Below the pieces are notes generated by a model, which saw only the letters and a list, made by a program, of their open reading frames with translations, ran no database searches and had not been told where the DNA came from. 64,000 nucleotides of DNA from Methylobacterium platani (GTDB lineage: Bacteria > Pseudomonadota > Alphaproteobacteria > Rhizobiales > Beijerinckiaceae), in assembly GCF_001653715.1 (NCBI RefSeq), contig NZ_LWHQ01000038.1:148145-212144 (forward strand), in the 5' to 3' direction. The first letter of the stretch is position 1, and every line of letters starts with the position of its first letter. Of the stretch, positions 1 to 6,867 are shown piece after piece. The position numbers and the translations under genes were made by a program.

Positions 1-24
1 GGACAGACGGGCGAGACCAGCCCG

Positions 25-276
25 GTGGCCCGCGCACACCGGAAGACGACGCGCGAGCAGGAGGACGCCGCCGTCGCCGCCGCCATCCGCCTCGGCTCCG
101 TCCATCGGGCGTCCCGCGAGACCGGCTACCAGCACACGTTCCTGCTCACGCTCTTCCGGGAGCGAGGCCTCCCGATCCCCCGCCTAAGCCGCGAGGAGCG
201 CGTCAAGGCCGTCCTGGCCGGGCAGGCGCGCGCCGCAGCCGCTTCCGAAACCCCCACCGAGAGGACTGCAGCATGA
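25..276 (+). CDS. Small HTH-like protein of the integrated element, possibly cut by the window edge
   Basis: A GTG-initiated frame encodes 83 residues. The middle part (AVAAAIRLGSVHRASRETGY) reads like a short helix-turn-helix of the kind used to recognise DNA, followed by a basic segment. I do not recognise a named family. The frame stays open to base 1 with no stop and there is no convincing ribosome site before the GTG, so the real start may lie outside the window. The stop overlaps the next start as ATGA at 273-276, so the two genes are probably translated together. The role is unknown; a DNA-binding accessory protein of the mobile element is an inference. Confidence 0.5.
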   Translation: MARAHRKTTREQEDAAVAAAIRLGSVHRASRETGYQHTFLLTLFRERGLPIPRLSREERVKAVLAGQARAAAASETPTERTAA

Positions 277-809
277 TCGACATCGCTCAGAAGGCCGTAG
301 CCGCCCTTGCGGGGGAAGTCGCCGCTTCCGGCGGGCGCCCGGCCATGCAGGTCGCCCGCGGCATGCTGGCCCGCCTCGACCGGGACGGCATCGCCGTCGT
401 CGACGCCAGCCAGGCGCGCGCCGTGCAGGCCCTGATCGCGCTCGACGCCCTCCTCCACCTCCGGGGCGCCGCCGGCGACGAGGACCTCGTGCGGGAATGG
501 GCGCAGCAACTCGGCATGGACGACCCGTCCACCCTGACGGCCGCGCTCGTCGCGGTCCGCGACGTCCTCGACGGGCCGCAGGCGCCGATCTTCGACGCGG
601 CCGCGCTCCGGGACGCGTACCGGCACGGCTACGACCGCGGCCGCTACAGCGCCGGCGGCGACCTGGCCGCGTACGATCACGAGGGCGCCGAGTTCGGCTT
701 CTGCATGGCCGCAGACCTGGCCCCGTATCTCGGCGAGACGGCGGCTTCCGAGGCCTACGACCGGCTCCACGCCGGCCAGAGCACGCCGGCGCCTGCCGCC
801 GCGGCCTGA
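273..809 (+). CDS. Hypothetical protein of the integrated element (178 aa)
   Basis: The start overlaps the stop of the upstream gene by 4 nt (ATGA), which indicates translational coupling. The 178-residue product is soluble, alanine-rich and mostly helical in appearance, with no signal peptide or membrane segment. The C-terminal third has a more distinctive run of aromatic and acidic residues (YDRGRYSAGGDLAAYDHEGA) and a single Cys in FGFCMA. I do not recognise a family. Small coupled genes with no known function and neighbours of the same type fit an integrated element or prophage remnant rather than core chromosome. Confidence 0.6.
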   Translation: MIDIAQKAVAALAGEVAASGGRPAMQVARGMLARLDRDGIAVVDASQARAVQALIALDALLHLRGAAGDEDLVREWAQQLGMDDPSTLTAALVAVRDVLDGPQAPIFDAAALRDAYRHGYDRGRYSAGGDLAAYDHEGAEFGFCMAADLAPYLGETAASEAYDRLHAGQSTPAPAAAA

Positions 810-815
810 CGGCTT

Positions 816-842
816 CGTCGCGCGCCAAGCGGCAGTGGCGCC
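816..842 (+). repeat. Leader repeat, copy 1
   Basis: Bases 816-842 recur at 1951-1977 with a difference at position 827 (A here, G in the second copy) and one at the last base. Each copy lies in the leader of one of two genes whose proteins share an N-terminal domain. Each is followed by a C-rich stretch, the string CCCCGGTTT and an AGGAG ribosome site. The pair is best explained as a duplication that included the 5' leader and the first domain. Confidence 0.7.
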
Positions 843-888
843 CCACCACCATCCCCCAGCAACCCCGGTTTCCCCAAGGAGCGCCACC

Positions 889-1941
889 GTGCGCCAGCAC
901 CCCCAGACAATCCCGGCTGTCACGATTGCCCTCGACCGGGACGCTGAACTGCATTCGGACAAGCCACCCGTTGAGCGCGCTGTCGAGGTCATCGAATGCC
1001 TCGCAGGACGCGGCTTCGAGATCGTTCCGAAGACGAAGCCCGTCGATTGCCCGGCAGCCTTCGACCAGGTTCGTCTCGCCCTCGCTGCATCCCACCATCG
1101 TGGGGTCAACGGCCTGCCCTACAACTTCGATACGGACGCCCGCGCCCTGATGGGCGATCTCGCTGTGGCCGGGATCGGCGTGTTCCCCATCGAGTTCTAC
1201 GCGCCGCCCGGTCGCAAGGGCCGCGCCGAGGATCGGGTCGAGTTCGCCCGCCGCACCGGCAACTGGTCCGCCGTCTCGGACCGGGACTATATGGATTGGG
1301 TGCGGTCGCTCGTGCCGGCCGGCTTCGTCTTCCGGACCGTCGCGGAGCTGACGACCGAGAACGAGAAGGCCTTCCTTGCCGCCGTCGAGGCCCTCGACCG
1401 CGATAAGGGCGTTCCGACCGGCCGCGTGCTCGAAGTGGTCTACGCCAAGCCTGACGGCACCACCGAGACCATCCGGCATGCCGAGGTCGTGCGGACAGAC
1501 GCGGTCTCCTACGACCCCCCGCCGGTTTTCGGCGAGACGGTCGCCAAGTCGACGGTGCTGCGCGCAACGGAGACCGTGGCGCTGCAGCCGGGCAACGTGT
1601 TCGAGATCCCGCCCGGCACGGAGATCCGGTCCGCCGACACCGCGGCGCCGGAGCCCGAGCGGGACGACTGGGGCCTGCGCTGCCAGGCCGCCAACGAACT
1701 CGCGGCTCGCCGCGGTTGCTGCGTCGACATCTCCCATCTCGACGACGCGCGCCATCCGCTGTCGGACGGGGACATCGGCGATCCGCAGTACGTCGTCGTG
1801 ACGGAGCGGGCGACCGGGCGCCTCGTCGGCTTAGTGGAGGCCTGGCAGGATGAGGACGGCGATCCTCTCGTGCCGCGCACTTGGCTCGAAATCGTCCTGT
1901 CCGCCTGGGACGCAGCGCGCGATCCGCAGCGGGCCGCCTGA
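889..1941 (+). CDS. Hypothetical protein, paralogue of the next gene at its N terminus
   Basis: The GTG at 889 is chosen because AAGGAG at 876-881 sits 7 nt upstream and because the protein then begins VRQHPQTIPAV, aligned with the start of the following gene (VRQQHHQAIPAV). The product is 350 residues. The first ~50 residues form a shared domain (ALDRD..., ERAVEVIECLAGRGFEIV). The rest, including a tract around FDTDARALMGDLAVAGIGVF and the C-terminal VVVTERATGRLVGLVEAW, is unique. There is no signal peptide and no recognised catalytic motif. It is probably cytoplasmic. Function is unknown. Confidence 0.6.
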   Translation: MRQHPQTIPAVTIALDRDAELHSDKPPVERAVEVIECLAGRGFEIVPKTKPVDCPAAFDQVRLALAASHHRGVNGLPYNFDTDARALMGDLAVAGIGVFPIEFYAPPGRKGRAEDRVEFARRTGNWSAVSDRDYMDWVRSLVPAGFVFRTVAELTTENEKAFLAAVEALDRDKGVPTGRVLEVVYAKPDGTTETIRHAEVVRTDAVSYDPPPVFGETVAKSTVLRATETVALQPGNVFEIPPGTEIRSADTAAPEPERDDWGLRCQAANELAARRGCCVDISHLDDARHPLSDGDIGDPQYVVVTERATGRLVGLVEAWQDEDGDPLVPRTWLEIVLSAWDAARDPQRAA

Positions 1942-1950
1942 GCCCCGCTC

Positions 1951-1977
1951 CGTCGCGCGCCAGGCGGCAGTGGCGCA
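1951..1977 (+). repeat. Leader repeat, copy 2
   Basis: Second copy of the 27-nt leader motif found at 816-842. It precedes the second of two genes with the same N-terminal domain. Like the first copy it is followed by CCCCGGTTT and AGGAG, so the similarity runs through the whole 5' leader although the intervening bases have diverged. Confidence 0.7.
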
Positions 1978-2021
1978 CTCCCGATTCCTCCCCCTCCACC
2001 CCGGTTTCTCAGGAGCGCTGC

Positions 2022-2768
2022 GTGCGCCAGCAACACCACCAGGCCATTCCCGCCGTTATCGACGCCCTCGACCGCGACGAAATCCGCCTCAGGCAGGGCG
2101 GTAAGGTCGACCGTGCAATCGGCGTCATTGAAGCCCTTGGCGAGGCCGGCTTCGAGATCGTGCGGAAGCCGCAGCCCGCCCCGGCCGTCATCATGATGCA
2201 AGTCAGGCACGCGGACGGTAGCGTCAGCGGGCAGTTTTCCGTGCCCATGGAGACCGAGACGGAGAAGGCCGCCCGATGGGCCTCGGTGCTGATCGCGCAG
2301 GTCCTGGAGGACGGTACCGCCCGCCAGGCCGAGGCCGGCGTCGACGTGGCCGCGACGGAGGCCCTGCTGCGGCTCCGGCGCGGCCGCGACCGGGTGGCGT
2401 TCGAGGACGTCGACCGGAACCCGCCCTTGGGAGCATGCCATGCGTCCGACCTGTTCGCAGGCTGGGCCAAGTCGCTCGGCGATAAGGTCGAGTGGTGCGA
2501 GGCGCGGTTACTTCCAAGGCGGCTGGTGCTGACGGCCGTCCTCCATCGCGAGCCTAGCCAGGAGCAACGCGCGGACCTCGACTGGCGGCTGAAGTTCCTC
2601 GGGCAGATGGGTGGTGTCGTCGGCACCAGCGTCAATGCCAGCGTGAACCTCGGGACCGGGGCCGCGCAGGTGGAGGTCGAGGTTCGCTTCGCCCACTACA
2701 TCACGACCGTCGGCTGCGAGTACACGCCGGGGGACCTGCCGGCGCGTCCCGCCAGGAAGGCCGCCTGA
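2022..2768 (+). CDS. Hypothetical protein with the same N-terminal domain as its neighbour
   Basis: GTG at 2022 is preceded by AGGAG at 2011-2015 and gives a 248-residue protein. Residues 1-50 match the preceding gene (IPAVIDALDRD..., DRAIGVIEALGEAGFEIV). The remainder differs and ends in a segment rich in beta-forming residues (VSVNLG..., VEVEVRFAHYITTVGCEYTPGDLP). No membrane segment, signal peptide or known family is visible. The stop TGA at 2766-2768 overlaps the ATG of the next reading frame. The shared domain with two different C-terminal modules suggests a common docking or recognition role, but this is inference. Confidence 0.6.
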   Translation: MRQQHHQAIPAVIDALDRDEIRLRQGGKVDRAIGVIEALGEAGFEIVRKPQPAPAVIMMQVRHADGSVSGQFSVPMETETEKAARWASVLIAQVLEDGTARQAEAGVDVAATEALLRLRRGRDRVAFEDVDRNPPLGACHASDLFAGWAKSLGDKVEWCEARLLPRRLVLTAVLHREPSQEQRADLDWRLKFLGQMGGVVGTSVNASVNLGTGAAQVEVEVRFAHYITTVGCEYTPGDLPARPARKAA

Positions 2769-2869
2769 TGCGCGCCGCTCTCGCCCTCATCGCAGGAGGC
2801 CCCGAGCGGGTCTCCATCAGCGCGGCCGCCATCGTCGCCATCGTCTTCGTCCTGGCCGGGCACGGCTAG
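2768..2869 (+). CDS. Small membrane peptide, apparently frameshifted
   Basis: ATG at 2768 overlaps the preceding stop (TGATG) and encodes 33 residues ending in a hydrophobic helix (SAAAIVAIVFVLAGHG) and TAG at 2867-2869. In another frame the sequence continues without a stop from about 2869 to the TAG at 3009-3011. That stretch encodes a second hydrophobic helix (WHASLFASGFVFVWAVLAIV) and a hydrophilic tail. Together these look like one two-helix membrane protein of about 80 residues broken by an indel near 2865. A sequencing error or programmed frameshift would give the same picture. Small two-helix proteins are common in phages and islands; no function can be assigned. Confidence 0.4.
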   Translation: MRAALALIAGGPERVSISAAAIVAIVFVLAGHG

Positions 2870-3003
2870 GACCTCGCCGGCGTGGCATGCCAGCCTGTTC
2901 GCCTCCGGATTCGTCTTCGTCTGGGCCGTCCTCGCCATCGTAGGGAATGCCGCCGGCGTCGCCGACGGCGAGGCGAACGCCCCCGCGCCGAAGGAGGCCG
3001 ATC

Positions 3004-3285
3004 ATGGGTAGCCTTTGGGGCGACGACCACGATCCGGGCGAGGCCCCAGACGTCCGCACGCTCTACGCCGGGACCCAGGTCGCCCGTCACGCGCACACCT
3101 GCGACGGCTGCCCCATGAACCGGAGCATCCCGGCGGGTGCGCGCTACGGAAAGAGCGTGTGCCTCGTCGATGGCGAGGTCAACGTGCAGCGGATGTGCCT
3201 CGGCGGAACGTGCTGGGACGAGCACGAAGCCGAGGCATCCCGCCCTCCGGCGCCGACCTGGGGTCCCAACGAAATCCCCTTCTGA
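3004..3285 (+). CDS. Cysteine-rich putative zinc-binding protein (93 aa)
   Basis: AAGGAGG at 2991-2997 sits 6 nt before ATG 3004, which fixes the start. The 93-residue product has an acidic N terminus followed by an ordered set of Cys and His residues (HAHTCDGC, SVCLV, MCLGGTC, HE). These resemble a four-cysteine zinc knuckle in a short treble-clef arrangement. No catalytic domain is present. The start overlaps the end of the second membrane frame. Zinc binding is inferred from residue spacing only; the biological role in the element is unknown. Confidence 0.6.
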   Translation: MGSLWGDDHDPGEAPDVRTLYAGTQVARHAHTCDGCPMNRSIPAGARYGKSVCLVDGEVNVQRMCLGGTCWDEHEAEASRPPAPTWGPNEIPF

Positions 3286-3290
3286 TAATC

Positions 3291-3318
3291 CGTTACATAG
3301 TATTGATCGCGCGTTACA
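3291..3318. repeat. Direct repeat CGTTACA, 21 bp apart
   Basis: CGTTACA occurs at 3291-3297 and 3312-3318, exactly 21 bp apart, two helical turns, in an AT-richer stretch just after a stop codon. The spacing would place both copies on the same face of DNA. It may be a regulator binding site for the promoter downstream, but the match is short and could be chance. Confidence 0.3.
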
Positions 3319-3351
3319 CTCGATGAATGCGCGATTTCTACTGAAGAATGC

Positions 3352-3380
3352 TTGCACTGCGCCATGACCGATGGCATATT
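3352..3380 (+). promoter_or_regulatory. Candidate sigma70-type promoter with palindromic operator
   Basis: TTGCAC at 3352-3357 and CATATT at 3375-3380 are separated by 17 bp. A perfect 9-bp inverted repeat (CCATGACCG at 3362-3370, CGGTCATGG at 3382-3390, 11-bp spacer) overlaps the spacer and the -10 element. A repressor bound here would block the promoter. The next gene starts at 3434 after AGGAG at 3421-3425. Confidence 0.5.
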
Positions 3381-3433
3381 CCGGTCATGGGCAGGCAAAG
3401 CCTCCCATCACACCGACCGCAGGAGCATCCTCG

Positions 3434-3847
3434 ATGAGCGACTACACCCAGATCAGCCCCGCAGCCGTCACCGCCGCCTTCGAGTGCGCCAAGGGAAGCT
3501 ACCAGCGCGCCGTTCTCAACGGCTACGAGGCCTGGTCCGGCTCGACGCTGACCGGCCGCGCCGCCCGCTACGGCGGTAAGTACAGGACGAGCCGCGAGGA
3601 GCTCCTCGCTCGCCTCGAAGCCCATCCCGAGCTCGCCGTCGAGGAGCGCCACGCCCGCCGCCGGACCGTGGCCATCGTCACCCGCCAGGAGGCCGCGGCC
3701 GCCGGCGGCGCCTACGCCTTCATCGAGGCCGAGGCGGAGCGCCAGCGCATCGAGCAGGAGCGCGCCGATGACGAGGCCCAGCGGCTCGCCTTCCTCCAGC
3801 GTCTGGAGGATCACCGCCGCGACATGCTCGCCCTCGCCGAGATTTGA
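3434..3847 (+). CDS. Hypothetical protein with coiled-coil C terminus (137 aa)
   Basis: ATG 3434 has AGGAG at 3421-3425, 8 nt upstream. An in-frame ATG at 3371 lies inside the candidate promoter and is not used. The 137-residue product has an N-terminal globular half (ISPAAVTAAFECAKGSYQRA, GRAARYGGKY) and a long, highly charged helix from about residue 90 to the end (FIEAEAERQRIEQERADDEA) that should form a coiled coil. It is first behind the operator-controlled promoter at 3352-3390. No family recognised. Confidence 0.6.
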   Translation: MSDYTQISPAAVTAAFECAKGSYQRAVLNGYEAWSGSTLTGRAARYGGKYRTSREELLARLEAHPELAVEERHARRRTVAIVTRQEAAAAGGAYAFIEAEAERQRIEQERADDEAQRLAFLQRLEDHRRDMLALAEI

Positions 3848-3857
3848 CACCAACACC

Positions 3858-3877
3858 GCCGGGGCATCAGCCCCGGC
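3858..3877 (+). terminator. GC-rich hairpin after the 137-aa gene
   Basis: An 8-bp perfect stem (GCCGGGGC / GCCCCGGC) with a 4-nt ATCA loop begins 10 nt after the stop at 3847. No run of T follows, so it is at best a weak intrinsic terminator or an mRNA 3'-end stabiliser. Confidence 0.35.
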
Positions 3878-3970
3878 CTCTCGCGGGTCGCCTCACGGGG
3901 GCGCCCCGCCAGGGGCCGGATTCCCACCCCTCGGGTCGGCAGAGCCGCCCGCCACCAGCAGGAGCATCCT

Positions 3971-4381
3971 ATGTCCACGAAAGTCCACGTCCTGAAGCGG
4001 GCCCTGGCCCGCCGTGAGCGCGACGAGCTCTTCGCCGCCTTCTCCCTCTCCATCGCCGGCGAGAACGCCATCGCCTACCACGCCGAGGTCGTCGACCTAG
4101 ACTGGAAGCCGATCCCCGGGGCCGGCCTGGACCTCGTCATCCGCGCCGCAACTTCCGACGGCGCCTACGACGCCTGGACGCGCCACGCCGAGGACGCCGA
4201 CGCGGTCGGCACGCACCGCGTGAAGCTCACTTACATCCAGCCTGCCACGGACGAGAGCCCCGCCGTCGAGATGGAGTGCCTGCGGACAATCGACCTCGAC
4301 ATGATCGCGCTGCTGGACGAGCTCGGCGACTTGTACGACGAGGACCTCGCCCTCGGCCTCGCAATCCCGAACGCGTTCTGA
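3971..4381 (+). CDS. Hypothetical protein (136 aa)
   Basis: ATG 3971 follows an AGGAG ribosome site at 3960-3964. The 136-residue protein has a basic helical N terminus (HVLKRALARRERDELFAAF) and a middle part with alternating hydrophobic residues that looks like beta strands (AEVVDLDWKPIPG, LDLVIRAATS). It ends in an acidic tail. No signal peptide or known motif is visible. The next gene begins 11 nt after the stop, and its ribosome site abuts this stop, so these belong to one transcript with the two genes that follow. Confidence 0.6.
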   Translation: MSTKVHVLKRALARRERDELFAAFSLSIAGENAIAYHAEVVDLDWKPIPGAGLDLVIRAATSDGAYDAWTRHAEDADAVGTHRVKLTYIQPATDESPAVEMECLRTIDLDMIALLDELGDLYDEDLALGLAIPNAF

Positions 4382-4392
4382 GGAGCCCCGCC

Positions 4393-4692
4393 ATGATCGT
4401 CCGCGAGATCCCCGCCCGCTACCGCACCCCGGTCGTCGAGGCCGTCCAGCACGCCCTGCGCGACGCCGTCACCGTCGAGGACGCCCGTGCCCGCGTCGCG
4501 CAGTTCGACCTGTCCACGGGCAAGAAGCGCCCGGCGTGGTACCGCGAGGAGCGCCCCGACGACTCCCACGGCGCGACGCTCGTCTCCGGCGCCGTCCTGG
4601 CCTGGGGCCGATTCGCGAGCTTCGAACCCTGGGAGCTTTTCCTGTGGCTCGACGCCGACCGGGGAACCGTTGTCTGGAGGGAGCAGCTATGA
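4393..4692 (+). CDS. Hypothetical protein (99 aa)
   Basis: TGAGGAG at the end of the upstream gene provides the ribosome site for ATG 4393. The 99-residue product ends in an aromatic-rich segment (SFEPWELFLWLDADRGTVVW). I do not recognise a family. Its TGA at 4690-4692 overlaps the ATG of the next gene (ATGA), indicating coupling to the DNA-binding-like protein downstream. Confidence 0.6.
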   Translation: MIVREIPARYRTPVVEAVQHALRDAVTVEDARARVAQFDLSTGKKRPAWYREERPDDSHGATLVSGAVLAWGRFASFEPWELFLWLDADRGTVVWREQL

Positions 4693-5012
4693 CGCCGCGC
4701 GATCTTGTGGCCCTCGCGGGCCGGGCACTGACGGGGACGGACGACTGGGCCAAGGCGCTGGCCCGCGAGCTCGGGCGCCACCACCCCGACGGTCCCCGGG
4801 AGACCATCGACCCCAGGTCGGTGTCCCGGTGGCGCACGGGCGCGATGGAGGTTCTGCCTTGGGCCATGGCAGCATTGCCCACGATCCTCCGCGACCACGC
4901 GACCGAGCTTGATGACGAGGCGGACCGCCTCCGAGCGCGGGCCGGCCGTCTCCTCGATGCCGCTGCCGAGATCGAGGCCGAGCTCCCGGAGCCGCCCGGG
5001 CCGCGCCGATAG
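4689..5012 (+). CDS. Phage-type HTH protein (107 aa)
   Basis: Starts at ATG 4689, overlapping the previous stop by 4 nt. The 107-residue protein contains a likely helix-turn-helix (WAKALARELGRH..., SVSRWRTGAMEVLPWAMAAL) similar in layout to short phage and island regulators, followed by a charged helix (ELDDEADRLRARAGRLLDAA) that may mediate dimerisation. It probably binds DNA. The stop at 5010-5012 lies 10 nt from the left end of the IS110 element, so the insertion fell just behind the gene and did not interrupt it. Confidence 0.6.
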   Translation: MTPRDLVALAGRALTGTDDWAKALARELGRHHPDGPRETIDPRSVSRWRTGAMEVLPWAMAALPTILRDHATELDDEADRLRARAGRLLDAAAEIEAELPEPPGPRR

Positions 5013-5036
5013 CCAGATAGCCGAAGGGCCCCCGGG

Positions 5037-5260
5037 ATTGTCTGTTGGTTCGGTTGTAAGGTGATCCTGTTACGCCTCGGCGGGATGCCCGGTCCGGATG
5101 GCCATCCGGACCGGGCGCGGATCGGCGAGCGTCCCGGGATGGGGCTCGCGCCCGTCGTCATCTGGCTCGCCGGTTCGCGTTCCTCGCCACGCTTGATGAG
5201 TTGCCAGGGCCTCTCCTCGACGCCCGCAGACAATCCCAAGCGGCTTCAGGATAGACCCGG
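5037..5260 (+). ncRNA. Candidate bridge RNA region of the IS110 element
   Basis: This 224-nt non-coding stretch lies between the left terminal repeat and the transposase start. In IS110-group elements this position encodes the structured bridge RNA that pairs with target and donor DNA. A perfect 30-nt palindrome at 5087-5116 would form a 13- to 15-bp stem, and GC-rich segments on both sides could form further stem-loops. The RNA ends and the guide loops cannot be set by eye. Identification rests on position and structure only. Confidence 0.45.
5087..5116. repeat. Perfect 30-nt palindrome in the IS110 left end
   Basis: The sequence from GCCCGGTCC at 5087 to GGACCGGGC at 5116 is its own reverse complement over 30 nt, centred between 5101 and 5102. 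As RNA it folds into one long stem. It sits in the segment expected to encode bridge RNA and could be a core stem of it, or a transposase binding site on DNA. Confidence 0.85.
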
Positions 5261-6241
5261 ATGACCCAACCCGCCACTGCACCCACCCGCTTCCTCGGCG
5301 CCGACGTCGGCAAAGCCGAGATCGTCGTCCATGACACGCGCGGCAACGCCCGCCACACCATCCCCAACAAACCCAAGGATCTCGCCGCCTTCGCCGCCAA
5401 GGCCGACCTCGACGCCACCTGCCTCGTCGTCTGCGAGGCCACCGGCGGCTACGAGGATGCCCTCCTGGCCGCCCTCCTGGCCGCCGAGTGCCCCGCCCAC
5501 CGCGCCGACGCCCGCAAGGTCAAGGCGTTCATCCGCTCCTACGGCACCCTGGCCAAGACCGACGCCCTCGACGCCAAGGCCCTGGCGGCCTACGGCCAGG
5601 AGCGCCACGCTTCCCTGGCGCGCTGGCAAGCCCCTGATCCGGCACGGGAAAAGCTCCAGACCCTGGTGCTCACCCGCGCCGACTTCGTGGCCACACGCAC
5701 CGCCTACCGCAATCGTCTGGCCGCCCCGGGATCCACCCTCGTCCACGCCCAACTGGAAACCCTCATCACCGCCCTCTCCGAGCAGATCGAGGCTCTCGAC
5801 GAGGCGATGGCCAAGACGCTGAGCGAGGCCGCCGCGCTCAAGAGGGCCCAAAAGGCGCTGACCTCGATCAAGGGCATCGGCGACACCACCGCCATCATCC
5901 TGCTCGCCCTGCTGCCCGAACTCGGACGCCTCGACCGGCGCCAGATCACCTCGCTGGCAGGCCTCGCTCCGCATCCCAACCAGAGCGGCACCACCGAGCG
6001 CTACCGCCGCACCAAGGGCGGACGGCCCGAGGTCAAACAGGCCCTCTTCCTCCCGGCCCAGACCGCCGCCCGCTTCAATCCCGTCCTCAAGGAGGCCTAC
6101 CAGCGCCTCCTCAAGGCCGGGAAAAAGCCCATCGTGGCCATCGTCGCCATCATGCGACGCCTCCTCGTTATCGCCAACGCTCGCCTGCGCGACGCCTACG
6201 CCGAAGAGGCAAAAATGGCTCTCGCCGCTGTCGCGAACTGA
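5261..6241 (+). CDS. IS110-family transposase (DEDD recombinase)
   Basis: The 326-residue protein has both hallmark domains of the family. The N-terminal RuvC-like DEDD domain shows FLGADVGKAEIVVHD (first Asp), VVCEATGGYED (Glu) and KTDALDAKALA (paired Asp). The C-terminal Tnp2 domain shows SIKGIGDTTAIIL and SLAGLAPHPNQSG, whose region includes the conserved Ser, with a helical linker between them. Length is normal and the frame is intact, so the enzyme may be active. These enzymes use a bridge RNA to choose target and donor. TTGACC at 6243-6248, just behind the gene, could serve as a -35 element once the ends join in a circle. Confidence 0.92.
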   Translation: MTQPATAPTRFLGADVGKAEIVVHDTRGNARHTIPNKPKDLAAFAAKADLDATCLVVCEATGGYEDALLAALLAAECPAHRADARKVKAFIRSYGTLAKTDALDAKALAAYGQERHASLARWQAPDPAREKLQTLVLTRADFVATRTAYRNRLAAPGSTLVHAQLETLITALSEQIEALDEAMAKTLSEAAALKRAQKALTSIKGIGDTTAIILLALLPELGRLDRRQITSLAGLAPHPNQSGTTERYRRTKGGRPEVKQALFLPAQTAARFNPVLKEAYQRLLKAGKKPIVAIVAIMRRLLVIANARLRDAYAEEAKMALAAVAN

Positions 6242-6264
6242 GTTGACCGGGGGCCCTTCTCGTT

Positions 6265-6867
6265 TCAGGCTTCGTCAGCCTCGCGGGCGTTGGCCCGCCA
6301 GCGCTCCTCGGGCTGATCGGGCGTCGCCTCCATGCGGGCGATGACGTCCTCGATCCTGGCCGGGGCGTAGCCCCAGACGTCGACGCCGACGTCGCACGAC
6401 TGCGACGTCCCGGGGAGCGTCCCGTGCGTGTGGCCGTGGACGTGCAGGACGCCCCGGAAAGCGCCCGGCCAGGCGCGTAGCGGATAGTGGTCGCAGACGA
6501 GTCGGCGGCCCGCGGCGTGAACCGTCAACCGCTCCTGCACGGTCAGCCAGGGGAGCGACGTCACCCTGGGACGGTCGTGATTTCCGACTACGAGATGCTT
6601 TTGGCCAGGGAGCGCCGCGAAGATCTCGGCGACCCGTTCGGCGCCGTGCCCCCACTCGAAGTCGCCGAGATGGACGACGGTGTCGGTGGGGCGGACGCGC
6701 GAGACCCAGGCCTCGATGAGCAAGTTGTCCATCTCGGCGACGTCGCGGAACGGGCGCGCCGACTGGGCAATGCTCCCGGCGTGGCCGAAATGGGTGTCAC
6801 CCACTAGCCAGACCAGCCCCTTCGAGGGCGTGAGGTTGCGGTGGTGCGTGAGGGGTTGGGACTTCAT
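6265..6867 (-). CDS. Metallophosphoesterase (calcineurin-like)
   Basis: The 200-residue protein carries the ordered metal-binding motifs of the calcineurin-like phosphoesterase fold. These are GDTHFGH near residue 24, HLGDFEWG near 68, GNHDRPR near 95, the His of CDHYPLRAW near 126 and HGHTHG near 144. It should be a cytoplasmic two-metal hydrolase of phosphomonoesters or phosphodiesters. The substrate is not predictable. Small stand-alone members of this type are frequent in phages and islands. AGGAGG lies 8-9 nt before the ATG. The stop is 6 nt from the right end of the IS, so the insertion sequence abuts but does not cut the gene. Confidence 0.85.
   Translation of the reverse strand: MKSQPLTHHRNLTPSKGLVWLVGDTHFGHAGSIAQSARPFRDVAEMDNLLIEAWVSRVRPTDTVVHLGDFEWGHGAERVAEIFAALPGQKHLVVGNHDRPRVTSLPWLTVQERLTVHAAGRRLVCDHYPLRAWPGAFRGVLHVHGHTHGTLPGTSQSCDVGVDVWGYAPARIEDVIARMEATPDQPEERWRANAREADEA

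Larger units (their letters stand above)
5023..6259 (+). mobile_element. IS110-family insertion sequence
   Basis: The element is bounded by a perfect 13-bp inverted repeat, GAAGGGCCCCCGG at 5023-5035 and its complement at 6247-6259. It carries one transposase gene, a non-coding left part of about 225 nt and almost no right non-coding part. This asymmetry is that of the IS110 group, in which the left end encodes the bridge RNA. Terminal repeats of this length are more usual in the IS1111 subgroup, so the subgroup is uncertain and the true ends may lie a few bases from the repeats. No target duplication is evident, as expected for the family. No neighbouring gene is interrupted. Confidence 0.75.
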
